From the NCBI GenBank assembly GCA_016722565.1, contig JADKIU010000007.1:558001-622000 (forward strand): a stretch of DNA of 64,000 nt. Reading direction: 5' to 3'. Below the pieces are notes generated by a model, which had not been told where the DNA came from, ran no database searches, and saw only the letters and a list, made by a program, of their open reading frames with translations. Below are positions 1 through 8,050 of this stretch, one piece after another. The DNA is from Bacteroidota bacterium (GTDB lineage Bacteria > Bacteroidota > Bacteroidia > 2-12-FULL-35-15). Position 1 is the stretch's first letter. Every line of letters begins with the position of its first letter. A program made the position numbers and the translations under genes.

Positions 1-14
1 CTAAACTTCCATTG

Positions 15-22
15 CGAAAGTA
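15..22 (-). promoter_or_regulatory. Possible leftward promoter at window edge
   Basis: The minus strand reads TACTTTCG, one base off the Bacteroidota -7 consensus TAnnTTTG. The same sequence lies just upstream of radA at the other end of this window. It would drive a gene lying left of the window. The only ATG just after it (positions 11-13) runs into a stop within three codons, so no coding start is visible here. Confidence 0.3.
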
Positions 23-78
23 GAAGGGACAGAGAACCGATGTCAGGGTTTGACCATCACAAAATGCCAACATATGCT

Positions 79-130
79 TTGATTCTTATTAAAAATGTAT
101 TACTTTTGATAGTATCAAATGATAGTATCA
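79..130 (+). promoter_or_regulatory. fic promoter overlapped by two palindromic operators
   Basis: TTG at 79-81, a 19-bp spacer and TACTTTTG at 101-108 form a consensus Bacteroidota promoter. A perfect 15-bp palindrome, TTTGATAGTATCAAA (105-119), overlaps the -7 box. A second copy of its core, TGATAGTATCA, follows at 120-130, with centres 13 bp apart. Two tandem palindromes over the promoter and start of a gene whose product ends in a winged-helix-like domain suggest autorepression (inference). Confidence 0.7.
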
Positions 131-1087
131 ATGAAACCGCCTTATGATATTACCCCAAACATTCTATCCACCATCAGTTCCATTTCTCAAAAGTTGGGAG
201 AAGTGAATGCTAATTATTTGAGTAAACAATCGCCTCAACTCCGAAAGCAAAACAGAATAAAAACAATTCATTCGAGTCTACAAATTGAAGGGAATATCTT
301 AACGGAAGAACAAATAACCACCTTAATCGAAAACAAAAGAGTAGTTGGTCCCAAAAAAGATGTGAAAGAAGTTCTAAATGCAATAAGGGTATATGAGAAA
401 TTGCCTACCTATAATTGTTTATCAGAAAAACATTTCTTAAAAGCCCATCAACAATTAATGAACGGATTGATTGATGATTGTGGCAAATACAGAAAAAAAG
501 GAGTTGGAATTGTTAAGGGCACAAAAGTGGAACACATCGCACCTTCTCATAAAAACGTGCCTTACCTGATGAAAAATTTATTTGATTATTTAAACAAATC
601 TTCCGATTTGATATTAATTAAAAGTTGCGTATTTCATTATGAAATGGAATTTATTCATCCTTTTCTGGATGGAAATGGTCGTATGGGTCGATTATGGCAA
701 ACATTAATTTTAATGTCAGAATATCCCATTTTTGAGCTCTTGCCTTTTGAAACCTTGATTAGCCAAACGCAAGCTGCATATTATAAATCACTTGCAATGA
801 GTGATAAATCAGGAAAGTCAACCTTCTTTATTGAATACATGCTGAACGTAATTAATGCATCGCTTGATTCATTGCTGACCTATAATAATCGCATTTTAAA
901 GGACATTGATCGACTCGAATATTTTATCAGTTTGGGAAAGAAAAACTTTACCAGAAAAGATTACATGAATGTATTTAAAGATCTTTCTTCTGCCACCGCC
1001 AGTAGAGACTTAAAAAAAGGAGTTGAATTGCGACTTTTTAAGAGTGTTGGTGATAAGAACAAAACAACTTACTCGATAAAGCAATGA
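131..1087 (+). CDS. Fic family protein (AMPylase) with C-terminal winged helix
   Basis: Fic enzymes transfer AMP or other nucleotide moieties from NTPs to hydroxyl side chains of target proteins. The catalytic signature HPFxxGNGRxxR is intact at residues 176-187 (HPFLDGNGRMGR). An N-terminal inhibitory motif of the (S/T)xxxE(G/N) type, SLQIEG, lies at 49-54, so this is a self-inhibited class II Fic. The last ~60 residues look like a winged helix-turn-helix, as in many Fic proteins of this architecture. An in-frame ATG at 119 lies inside the operator palindrome and only about 5-7 nt after the predicted transcription start, so I prefer ATG 131 (318 aa). The gene is monocistronic and converges on the thioesterase gene. 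Its targets are unknown. Confidence 0.9.
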   Translation: MKPPYDITPNILSTISSISQKLGEVNANYLSKQSPQLRKQNRIKTIHSSLQIEGNILTEEQITTLIENKRVVGPKKDVKEVLNAIRVYEKLPTYNCLSEKHFLKAHQQLMNGLIDDCGKYRKKGVGIVKGTKVEHIAPSHKNVPYLMKNLFDYLNKSSDLILIKSCVFHYEMEFIHPFLDGNGRMGRLWQTLILMSEYPIFELLPFETLISQTQAAYYKSLAMSDKSGKSTFFIEYMLNVINASLDSLLTYNNRILKDIDRLEYFISLGKKNFTRKDYMNVFKDLSSATASRDLKKGVELRLFKSVGDKNKTTYSIKQ

Positions 1088-1127
1088 TTGTCAAATAGGT
1101 TTGCTGTTTTACATTTTACAAAACGAA

Positions 1128-1153
1128 ATGAGCGTATCCGTTGATACGCTCAT
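1128..1153 (-). terminator. Terminator hairpin between convergent genes
   Basis: A perfect 11-bp stem, ATGAGCGTATC (1128-1138) and GATACGCTCAT (1143-1153), has loop CGTT. On the minus strand it is followed by a T-rich stretch, so it best serves the thioesterase gene but may act in both directions. Confidence 0.75.
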
Positions 1154-1185
1154 AAAAATTCAGTAAACAAAACAGTCCTCCTGTT

Positions 1186-1692
1186 TTACTTTTTCAGCTC
1201 CTTAAATTGCGATACCAAGGTTTTTACACGTTCCGAAAAAAGTTCTTGATGACTGATGTCCGCATTCACAAGATCGGTTGCCCAATCCAATAGGTCGTCC
1301 GGATGTTGTTCTCTTCTACCCGTTTTTAAATGAATCGGAACAAAGGTGGTGCGCAGAACTGCCTTTAATTGATTTTGATGTTCATTCATCATCAAAATTT
1401 CTACATGCAATACATCTTTGTCGGCATGCATCAATGTAGATTGCACAGTTACTTGTTCGTTGTAAATAGCAGGACGCAGGTACGCGATTTCGTGACTGCC
1501 AATCACCCAGCCGAAATCATTTTTATAGTACTTATTAAAATCAAACTGATGTTGCAGAATCAAATGATCTTCTCGTGCATTGATTAAATAATCGAGGTAC
1601 CTCGAATTGTTGAGATGCCCGAACATGTCGCAATCCGAAAAACGGATTTTATAGACAGAGGTAGGCGTTTTGGTAGGTGCTAGCGTTGTCAT
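1186..1692 (-). CDS. Acyl-CoA thioesterase (hotdog fold, YbgC/FadM type)
   Basis: Predicted to hydrolyse acyl-CoA thioesters in the cytoplasm. The N-terminus has the family signature: an aspartate in RFSDCDMFGHLNNSRYLDYL (residues 17-36) followed by a single hotdog domain. The length, 168 aa, is slightly above the usual 130-150. It lies just downstream of a TetR-family gene on the same strand. A palindrome matching that regulator's own promoter site sits 50 bp upstream of the start, so it is probably regulated by the neighbour. The physiological substrate cannot be read from the sequence. Confidence 0.85.
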   Translation of the reverse strand: MTTLAPTKTPTSVYKIRFSDCDMFGHLNNSRYLDYLINAREDHLILQHQFDFNKYYKNDFGWVIGSHEIAYLRPAIYNEQVTVQSTLMHADKDVLHVEILMMNEHQNQLKAVLRTTFVPIHLKTGRREQHPDDLLDWATDLVNADISHQELFSERVKTLVSQFKELKK

Positions 1693-1744
1693 TGTTTTCT
1701 TTTTTTTAAAGGTTCATATAAAAGCAAGATGATTTATAACTAAT

Positions 1745-1760
1745 TATACCGTTCGGTATA
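1745..1760. promoter_or_regulatory. TetR-type operator upstream of thioesterase gene
   Basis: Perfect 16-bp palindrome TATACCGTTCGGTATA, typical in size and symmetry of TetR-family operators. A 13/16 match lies upstream of the tetR gene itself at 2404-2419. Regulation of both genes by the TetR product is an inference. Confidence 0.7.
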
Positions 1761-1778
1761 TTTATACTCAAAAAATTT

Positions 1779-2369
1779 TTAGCGTTTCAAATCCTCAATT
1801 AATTTTTCCAAAAAGTCCATGGTCGTATTTAGGTCTGTATGTTTTCCGGTCACTTTTGCTTGCATCACGGCCCCTTCGATGAGCGACATCAAGATGGCTG
1901 CAAATTCGGAAGCATTGGTAGTCGCTTTGATTTCTTTATTTTGTATTCCAACCGTAATGTGTTTTTCGACTGATGTTTTCCACAACTTTAATGCGTTCAC
2001 CGCTTTCTCTTTCAACAACGGATGGGTATCGTCCGCTTCTGTAGAGGTATTAAGAACGGGACATCCTGCTTTCAGGAATGGTAGTTTTAAAAAGTTGCGA
2101 TACGTTTCGGGGTACACCAACAATTTATCAATGGAGCTGGTACGTGCTTCAATGGCGTGTCGGAGATAGCTTACCACTTTGCCGAAATTATAATCAAATG
2201 CAGCTAATGCTACTTCATCTTTGTTCTCAAAATTCCCATAGATGCTGCCTTTCGTTAAGCCCGTTGCCACCATTAAATCGTTCATCGATGTGCCGGCATA
2301 GCCTTTTGCATTAAAAACAGGTGCTGTTTTTTCGATGATAAATTGTTTGGTACGTTCGGCTTTCGACAT
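1779..2369 (-). CDS. TetR/AcrR family transcriptional regulator
   Basis: A 196-aa one-domain repressor type. The N-terminal helix-turn-helix is plain (residues ~10-60, including TSMNDLMVATGLTKGSIYGNF), and the C-terminal ~130 residues form the usual variable ligand-binding, dimerisation half. Upstream of the start is AATACCAATCGGTATA, nearly the same palindrome as the one in front of the thioesterase gene. This argues for autoregulation and control of that enzyme. The effector is unknown; an acyl-CoA or hydrophobic compound would fit the neighbour (inference). Confidence 0.9.
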   Translation of the reverse strand: MSKAERTKQFIIEKTAPVFNAKGYAGTSMNDLMVATGLTKGSIYGNFENKDEVALAAFDYNFGKVVSYLRHAIEARTSSIDKLLVYPETYRNFLKLPFLKAGCPVLNTSTEADDTHPLLKEKAVNALKLWKTSVEKHITVGIQNKEIKATTNASEFAAILMSLIEGAVMQAKVTGKHTDLNTTMDFLEKLIEDLKR

Positions 2370-2403
2370 CGTTTAATTGAAATGAATGCACAAATATAAA
2401 TAA

Positions 2404-2419
2404 AATACCAATCGGTATA
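2404..2419. promoter_or_regulatory. TetR-type operator upstream of tetR gene
   Basis: AATACCAATCGGTATA, an imperfect palindrome matching 13 of 16 positions of the operator at 1745-1760. It sits 35 bp upstream of the tetR start codon. Confidence 0.65.
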
Positions 2420-2507
2420 TTAATTTAATGTATTTATTTTTAATCGTGCACAAGGGCTAACTACTCCGGTGATTAAAAAAGAAAGGGTAAAAATGGTTTA
2501 AATTCGA

Positions 2508-3440
2508 TTACGCAGAAACTTGTTTCCACTCTTGCATATCGGGTTCCACAAAAATCCATTTTACTTCGGGAGTGGCGGTACGTATTTCTTCTTCCAGCTT
2601 ATTGATAAGTTTACTTACTTCCAAAGCTGAAATGGTGGAATCGCATTTAATCTTCATACACATCATCACTTCACCCGGTCCTTGCTGAATGGTAACACAA
2701 CGCAAGAGTTCAACCACTTCTTTGTGACGGTCAATAATTTTGTTTAACTCTTCCATGATGGTTTCGTTGGCACTTTCACCAATCAACAACGATTTTACTT
2801 CCACCGATAAAAAGATCGCCACCAAAATTAAAATAACACCAATGGCGATGGAACCGTATGCATCGTAACGACCATCACCTGTGACATAGGAAAGCAACAT
2901 AGCTACAATTGCAAACACCAAACCGAATACTGCTGCAGAGTTTTCGCCAAACACGACCACCAAATCACTGTCTTTTGTATCGCGTAAATATTTGAAGAAG
3001 CTGTGCTTTCCTTTTCGTGCATTAATTTCTTTTATATTAGAAAACATGGCATACGATTCCAAAATAATTGAAAACACTAATACGCCAATCCCCCAAGAGA
3101 TGTGTTCAATTGGTTCAGGATGTTGCAGTTTATGAACTCCTTCATATATGGAAAACATTCCACCAATGGAGAACAACAACATGGCTACCATGAACGACCA
3201 GAAATACACGGCTCGTCCGTAACCCAGCGGATGTTTCTCATTCGCCTCTTTTTGTCCTTGACGCACACCAATTAATAACAAAATCTGATTCGCACAATCG
3301 GAAAAAGAGTGGATAGCTTCCGCTAACATGGCTCCGGAGCGCGTCATAAAAGCAGCAAATGCCTTCGACAAAGCAATAAGTAGATTAATGACTAAACTCT
3401 GAATAATGTGAGAGGAGCTGTTTTCTGAATTGTGCGACAT
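2508..3440 (-). CDS. Cation diffusion facilitator family transporter
   Basis: Inner-membrane divalent metal (Zn/Mn/Co type)/proton antiporter. About six transmembrane segments are visible. The metal-site motif HSFSD follows GAMLAEAI in the second segment, as in the CDF family, and a short C-terminal cytoplasmic domain begins after the last helix (~residue 220). The spacing and the HPLGYGRAVYFWSF segment resemble the SLC30A9/ZnT9-like branch. The protein has 310 aa, normal for CDF. No metal-sensing regulator lies next to it, so the substrate metal is undetermined. Confidence 0.88.
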   Translation of the reverse strand: MSHNSENSSSHIIQSLVINLLIALSKAFAAFMTRSGAMLAEAIHSFSDCANQILLLIGVRQGQKEANEKHPLGYGRAVYFWSFMVAMLLFSIGGMFSIYEGVHKLQHPEPIEHISWGIGVLVFSIILESYAMFSNIKEINARKGKHSFFKYLRDTKDSDLVVVFGENSAAVFGLVFAIVAMLLSYVTGDGRYDAYGSIAIGVILILVAIFLSVEVKSLLIGESANETIMEELNKIIDRHKEVVELLRCVTIQQGPGEVMMCMKIKCDSTISALEVSKLINKLEEEIRTATPEVKWIFVEPDMQEWKQVSA

Positions 3441-3551
3441 AGTCTGTTCTGATTTTCACAAAAGTAGAACTATTTTTCGATTCCGAGATTTCGTAGGAAA
3501 ACAATAAAGAAGAAGTTGAAAGGGAGTTGAGAGCGGAACATAAAAAAAACA

Positions 3552-3575
3552 GGATGAGCGCTCTCCTGCTCATCC
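3552..3575 (-). terminator. Rho-independent terminator of the small lipoprotein gene
   Basis: Stem GGATGAGC/GCTCATCC with an 8-nt loop, followed on the minus strand by a run of eight T residues (3543-3550). Confidence 0.85.
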
Positions 3576-3628
3576 CGTTGATTCTGTCTTTAGATTACTA
3601 GTGGTACTAATTTTAAGACAACTCTAAA

Positions 3629-3874
3629 CTATTCTATATCACAATTGATGCTGTAATCTCCCCAAAAATCTGTTCCTGAAGAAACGTTTTCATTACATCT
3701 GTCTTCTGCACGCTTACGACTGTCGTTATACGTGTATACCGAATAATTCTGTGTAGAAGTTCCTGTTCCTGTTGTATAGGTTTTTGAACATCTGCAGGTA
3801 TAATCCTTTTTACACGACACCATACTGGTTCCAACAAATAAGAATGCTCCTGCTATTAAAATTGATTTTTTCAT
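3629..3874 (-). CDS. Small predicted lipoprotein
   Basis: An 81-aa protein with a lipoprotein signal peptide: MKKSILIAGAFLF and then the lipobox MVSC, with the acylated cysteine at residue 21. The mature part is about 60 residues, with four further cysteines (CRC, DRC, NC), enough for two disulfides. Similar short Bacteroidota lipoproteins are common but uncharacterised, and I do not recognise a family. It is monocistronic with its own terminator at 3552-3575. Confidence 0.75.
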   Translation of the reverse strand: MKKSILIAGAFLFVGTSMVSCKKDYTCRCSKTYTTGTGTSTQNYSVYTYNDSRKRAEDRCNENVSSGTDFWGDYSINCDIE

Positions 3875-4028
3875 TGCTTTGTTTTTAATTGTGTTAATTT
3901 ATTACGACACAAAGGTGCGTTCAAACAAAGGGAAATGTATTACATCACTTTTAGAATAAGTTACATAATTCACGGATTGGGAATAGCGTGTGGTTTCATC
4001 GGTAGCTTGGTGCAGAATGTCAATCAAT

Positions 4029-4062
4029 AAAAAAGCCCTCCGCACACAGCGAAAGGCTTTTA
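4029..4062 (-). terminator. Terminator of kbl
   Basis: AAAAGCC and GGCTTTT arms enclose a GC-rich loop just beyond the kbl stop codon, with T residues following on the minus strand. Confidence 0.7.
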
Positions 4063-4085
4063 CAATAATTTCGGAAGTGAAAATA

Positions 4086-5273
4086 TTATTTGATGACTCC
4101 CAATTCTTTTCCAACTTTTTCAAACGCAGCCAATGCTTTGTCCAAATGTTCTTTTTCATGTGCAGCAGATAGTTGCACGCGGATACGTGCTTTGTCTTTC
4201 GGAACAACCGGATAAAAGAATCCAATCACATAAATACCTTCATCCAATAATTTTGCAGCAAACTGTTGTGCCAATTTTGCATCGTACAACATAACAGGAA
4301 CAATTGCAGAATCACCTTCTTTAATTTCCAATCCAACTTTTTTAATTCCTTGTTTAAAGTAGTTAACGTTTGCTTCTAATTTATCACGAAGTGTGGTTGT
4401 TTCATTCAACATGTCCAATACCGCAATGGAAGCGCCAACAATGTGAGGCGCTAACGAGTTACTAAACAAATATGGACGAGAACGCTGGCGCAACATTTCA
4501 ATTACTTCTTTTTTCCCGGACGTAAATCCGCCCATGGCTCCACCCAATGCTTTTCCCAATGTTCCGGTAACAATGTCGACACGGTCCATAACATTTTTTA
4601 ATTCGATGGTTCCTCTTCCTGTTTTACCGATAAAGCCGCTTGCATGACTTTCATCCACCATCACCATCGCATTGTATTTATCTGCCAAGTCACAAATTTT
4701 ATCCAAGGGAGCAACAAAGCCATCCATGGAGAAAACGCCATCGGTAACAATTAATCGGAAGCGATTTTTTTGAGCAGCTTTCAATTGTTCTTCCAAATCT
4801 GCCATGTCGCAATTTTTATAACGATAACGTTGTGCTTTACACAAACGCACACCATCAATAATAGAAGCGTGGTTCAATTCATCGGAGATAATTGCATCTT
4901 CTTCACCCATCAACGGTTCGAATACACCACCATTTGCATCAAAACAAGCAGCATATAAAATAGTATCCTCTTGTCCGACAAATTTTGAAAGCTTTTGTTC
5001 CAGTTCTTTGTGAATGTCTTGTGTTCCGCAAATGAAACGCACACTACTCATTCCATATCCATGACGGTCCAAGGTTTTATGTGCGGCTTCAATTACTTTC
5101 GGATGTGACGACAATCCGAGATAATTATTGGCACAAAAGATAATCACATCTTTCCCATTTACTTTTACAACCGCTCCTTGCTCCGAAGTGATAACGCGTT
5201 CGCGCTTAAATAAACCTGAATCTTCAATGTTTTTCAACTCGGTTTGAAGGTACTCTTGAAATTTTCCGTACAT
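4086..5273 (-). CDS. kbl: Glycine C-acetyltransferase (2-amino-3-ketobutyrate CoA ligase)
   Basis: A PLP enzyme that cleaves 2-amino-3-oxobutanoate with CoA to glycine and acetyl-CoA, the second step of threonine breakdown. It has 395 aa, matching Kbl of E. coli in size. The PLP lysine is K241 in VTGTLGKALGG. The ring-interacting aspartate is D207 in VDESHASG, and the alpha-oxoamine synthase fold is covered end to end. BioF and other alpha-oxoamine synthases are relatives, but the overall sequence fits Kbl best. No threonine dehydrogenase gene is adjacent. A ladder of GATG-rich short repeats fills the 45 bp upstream. Confidence 0.93.
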   Translation of the reverse strand: MYGKFQEYLQTELKNIEDSGLFKRERVITSEQGAVVKVNGKDVIIFCANNYLGLSSHPKVIEAAHKTLDRHGYGMSSVRFICGTQDIHKELEQKLSKFVGQEDTILYAACFDANGGVFEPLMGEEDAIISDELNHASIIDGVRLCKAQRYRYKNCDMADLEEQLKAAQKNRFRLIVTDGVFSMDGFVAPLDKICDLADKYNAMVMVDESHASGFIGKTGRGTIELKNVMDRVDIVTGTLGKALGGAMGGFTSGKKEVIEMLRQRSRPYLFSNSLAPHIVGASIAVLDMLNETTTLRDKLEANVNYFKQGIKKVGLEIKEGDSAIVPVMLYDAKLAQQFAAKLLDEGIYVIGFFYPVVPKDKARIRVQLSAAHEKEHLDKALAAFEKVGKELGVIK

Positions 5274-5318
5274 AGTATAAGATGTTTGATGGATGATGTG
5301 AAATGTAAGATGTAATAT

Positions 5319-5834
5319 TTATTTTTCTAAATTCTTTTTAACGTTTGTTAGTCCTTGATTAAAATCCTTCATCAATGTTCCTTTCATGAATGCAGAAATC
5401 ACATTGAATGGACGAGGAGAATCACCCGACATGCCCCAAACAATTTTTGTTTGATTCGCATCTACAGCTGTTGTAATAAAATAGCCGGTATTGGTTGCTT
5501 TAAACGGTTTTTCAAAACGCAGTTCTGTATCAATGCGTTCACCTTCCACAATTTTTTTTAATTCTTGTGCCCCTTTACCTGCTTTTTTTCCTTCCCAAGC
5601 GGAAATAAAACCAACAGTGCCATCCGTCCCTGTATATTCTTGTTTCATATCAGGAGAATTAAGATTCCAAACACTCCAATGATTTTGATTTTTTAAATGT
5701 TTTAAATAATCAAACACTTCCGCTTTGCTTTTATTGACTACAATTTCTGCTTCATAAGTAAACGCGGTGGGCATCACTAAAGCAATGATTAAAAAAGCAA
5801 TAATGATACTTAAAAGAATATAGACTGCTATCAT
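5319..5834 (-). CDS. SRPBCC (START/polyketide-cyclase-like) family protein
   Basis: A 171-aa protein with one N-terminal transmembrane helix (residues 1-23) followed by a helix-grip SRPBCC domain. The domain opens with the usual EAEIVVNKSKAEVFDYL and contains W-W-G segments around NQNHWSVW. Such domains bind hydrophobic ligands; no enzymatic activity can be assigned. It precedes kbl on the same strand with a 45-bp gap and could be co-transcribed. It is divergent from the T9SS gene at 6017. Confidence 0.8.
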   Translation of the reverse strand: MIAVYILLSIIIAFLIIALVMPTAFTYEAEIVVNKSKAEVFDYLKHLKNQNHWSVWNLNSPDMKQEYTGTDGTVGFISAWEGKKAGKGAQELKKIVEGERIDTELRFEKPFKATNTGYFITTAVDANQTKIVWGMSGDSPRPFNVISAFMKGTLMKDFNQGLTNVKKNLEK

Positions 5835-5962
5835 AATAACTGTTTTTTAAATGGTTTCAAAACAAAAATATATAAAATTTTGTTTCTTTAGATATAAGAA
5901 GTCGAAATACCTATAAACATACAATTTCGGCTATCTATATACTGTTTTGGTCGAATTTAATA

Positions 5963-5993
5963 TTGGCAGTATAACCTTCATTGACTATCTTTA
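5963..5993 (+). promoter_or_regulatory. Promoter of T9SS gene
   Basis: TTG at 5963-5965, a 20-bp spacer and TATCTTTA (one mismatch to TAnnTTTG) at 5986-5993, about 24 bp before the start codon. Confidence 0.55.
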
Positions 5994-6016
5994 GTACCAT
6001 ATAACTACTCCGCTTT

Positions 6017-7900
6017 ATGAATTCACGATTTTGTGTCCTGTTTTTTTGTGCTGTATTTTGTTCTTTAACGTTAACCTCACAAACCGGTCCTGCAGGTGTA
6101 GGTACAAGCACCAACAATGTATTGTGGTTAAAAGCCAATGCCGGAACATCTACCACTACGGATGGTGCAGCAATTAGTTCTTGGAATGATCAATCCGGAA
6201 ACGGAATCAATGTCTCCCAATCAACAGCCGTTCAGCGTCCTTTATACGAAGCAACCTTGATGAATGGAATGCCTGCCATTGAATTTGACAACAGCAGTGT
6301 AGCCGGGCAAAATGATTATTTAACTGCTCCTGACAATGCCATCCTAGACAATACAGCCGGTTATACGTTTTTTACCGTAAGCCGGATAAAAGCATTTGAT
6401 GGGAACGCCAAAAGCATCATTTCAAAAAGAACCACCATCGATGTGGATGAAGCATTTATGCTGTTCTATTATACCACCAATTATTTTTATGCTGATATCG
6501 ATGGATTGGGCAATCGGTTCAGCACCACTCCAACTACATTTTCAGCAAACACCAACTACATCATTGATGTGGTTTATGATGGATCATTAGCCGCTGCCAA
6601 CCGCTCAAAAATATACGAAGGAGAAAATTTACGCAAAACGGCAACCGAATCCAGCGCAACTATTGGAGATAAACCATCAGCACTAGTGATTGGCGCAACA
6701 CATTCGGCCGACAACAGACCTTTTAATGGTTACATGTCGGAAATTATCATGTACCGCAACACCTTAAATGATGCACAGCGCATCATCGTCAACAATTATT
6801 TATCTGCCAAATACGATATTGCATTAAGTACAAATAATAAGTATGTAGGTGACGATGCAGCAAATGGAGATTTTGATCGAGAGGTAGCAGGTGTGGGACA
6901 AGAAAGTTCAGGAAACAACTCTTCCTTTGCGGCCTCTGCTGCTGCCGGATTCAGCATCACAGTCAATTCGGGTTTAGACAATGGAGACTATATTCTTGCC
7001 GGACATGCCTCCGTTGCGAATGCACAAATTACTTCCGATGTTGGCGGGATGACAGGAACATTGAATGCCCGCTGGCAACGCATTTGGTATGTTGATGTAA
7101 CCAATACGTCCACAGCCATCAATACAAACATCGAGTTTGACATGAGTGATGGAGGTGTTGGAACCGTTGTACTTGGTGCCACTTCGGATTATGTTTTACT
7201 TTACAGAGCAGGATTAACGGGCAGCTGGACAGAATTGGCAACAGCGAACGCGACACCCGGTGATCGTGTAAAATTTAATGGAATCAATTTAACCACCGAT
7301 GGCTATTATACTGTTGGAACACATGATTATCCGGTGAGTCCATTACCGATGCAACTGTTAAACTTCAATGCCATTATGAATTCCGGCAAGGTGGATATAA
7401 CTTGGTCTACAGCCAGCGAAACCAACAATGATTTTTTTACCGTTGAAAAATCAAAAGATGGAATCACCTTTGAACCGGTGATAACTGTTGATGGAGCCGG
7501 TAACAGCACCTCCATCATCGATTATGCCGATGTGGATTATTCTCCGTATACAGGCATTTCTTATTATCGTTTAAAACAAACGGATTTTAATGGTTCGTTT
7601 ACCTACTCCGCAATTGTTCCGGTGAACTATAGTGTTGGTGATGGTGGCATGACGCTCTTCCCAAATCCTGCAACTGCCAACGAAGGATTTAATCTCAACA
7701 TCAGTGGATTGGAAAATCAGGAAGTGCTGGTGGTGGTAAGAGACATTGCAGGAAGAGAATCGTTTTCAAAAGTGATATTAGTTACCGAAAACAATCAGCT
7801 GGTCGCAATCGACTCAGAGCAAACACTTGCAGCAGGAACCTATATAGTTGTAGCATCTTCCAACAACAAAATATACAGTCAGAAATTAATCGTCAAATAA
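6017..7900 (+). CDS. T9SS-sorted surface protein with LamG-like domain
   Basis: A 627-aa secreted protein. A signal peptide (residues 1-21, ending SLTLTSQ) leads into a LamG/concanavalin-like region (~30-270) with the recurring phrases NVLWLKANAGTS, ISSWNDQSGNG and SEIIMYRNTLNDAQR. A second beta-rich domain follows (~275-430). The last ~80 residues are a Por-type C-terminal sorting domain (LFPNPATANEGFNLNISG...KLIVK). The protein should pass the inner membrane by Sec and the outer membrane by the type IX system. Its binding target is unknown. Confidence 0.88.
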   Translation: MNSRFCVLFFCAVFCSLTLTSQTGPAGVGTSTNNVLWLKANAGTSTTTDGAAISSWNDQSGNGINVSQSTAVQRPLYEATLMNGMPAIEFDNSSVAGQNDYLTAPDNAILDNTAGYTFFTVSRIKAFDGNAKSIISKRTTIDVDEAFMLFYYTTNYFYADIDGLGNRFSTTPTTFSANTNYIIDVVYDGSLAAANRSKIYEGENLRKTATESSATIGDKPSALVIGATHSADNRPFNGYMSEIIMYRNTLNDAQRIIVNNYLSAKYDIALSTNNKYVGDDAANGDFDREVAGVGQESSGNNSSFAASAAAGFSITVNSGLDNGDYILAGHASVANAQITSDVGGMTGTLNARWQRIWYVDVTNTSTAINTNIEFDMSDGGVGTVVLGATSDYVLLYRAGLTGSWTELATANATPGDRVKFNGINLTTDGYYTVGTHDYPVSPLPMQLLNFNAIMNSGKVDITWSTASETNNDFFTVEKSKDGITFEPVITVDGAGNSTSIIDYADVDYSPYTGISYYRLKQTDFNGSFTYSAIVPVNYSVGDGGMTLFPNPATANEGFNLNISGLENQEVLVVVRDIAGRESFSKVILVTENNQLVAIDSEQTLAAGTYIVVASSNNKIYSQKLIVK

Positions 7901-7919
7901 GTTTAATATCCTTTGTTTT

Positions 7920-7958
7920 AAAAGAGAGAAATTGTTCATTCTATTTCTCTCTTTTTTT
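7920..7958 (+). terminator. Rho-independent terminator
   Basis: Stem AAAAGAGAGAAAT (7920-7932) and ATTTCTCTCTTTT (7943-7955), followed by T residues, just after the T9SS gene. Confidence 0.9.
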
Positions 7959-7982
7959 GTTTTTATAATCCAGCTATTCAAT

Positions 7983-7990
7983 TAACTTTG
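7983..7990 (+). promoter_or_regulatory. purT -7 promoter box
   Basis: TAACTTTG, a perfect TAnnTTTG match, 61 bp before the purT start. A TTTG lies 23 bp further upstream within the preceding terminator T-tract. Confidence 0.5.
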
Positions 7991-8050
7991 AACAGCAAAA
8001 CAGATGTAGAACACCTGTAAACGGATTAATAATAAAATAGATTTATCAAA

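Noticed and set aside
3385..3573. 62-codon minus-strand frame upstream of the CDF gene
   Set aside because: It overlaps the terminator region and the CDF start out of frame, with no recognisable sequence.
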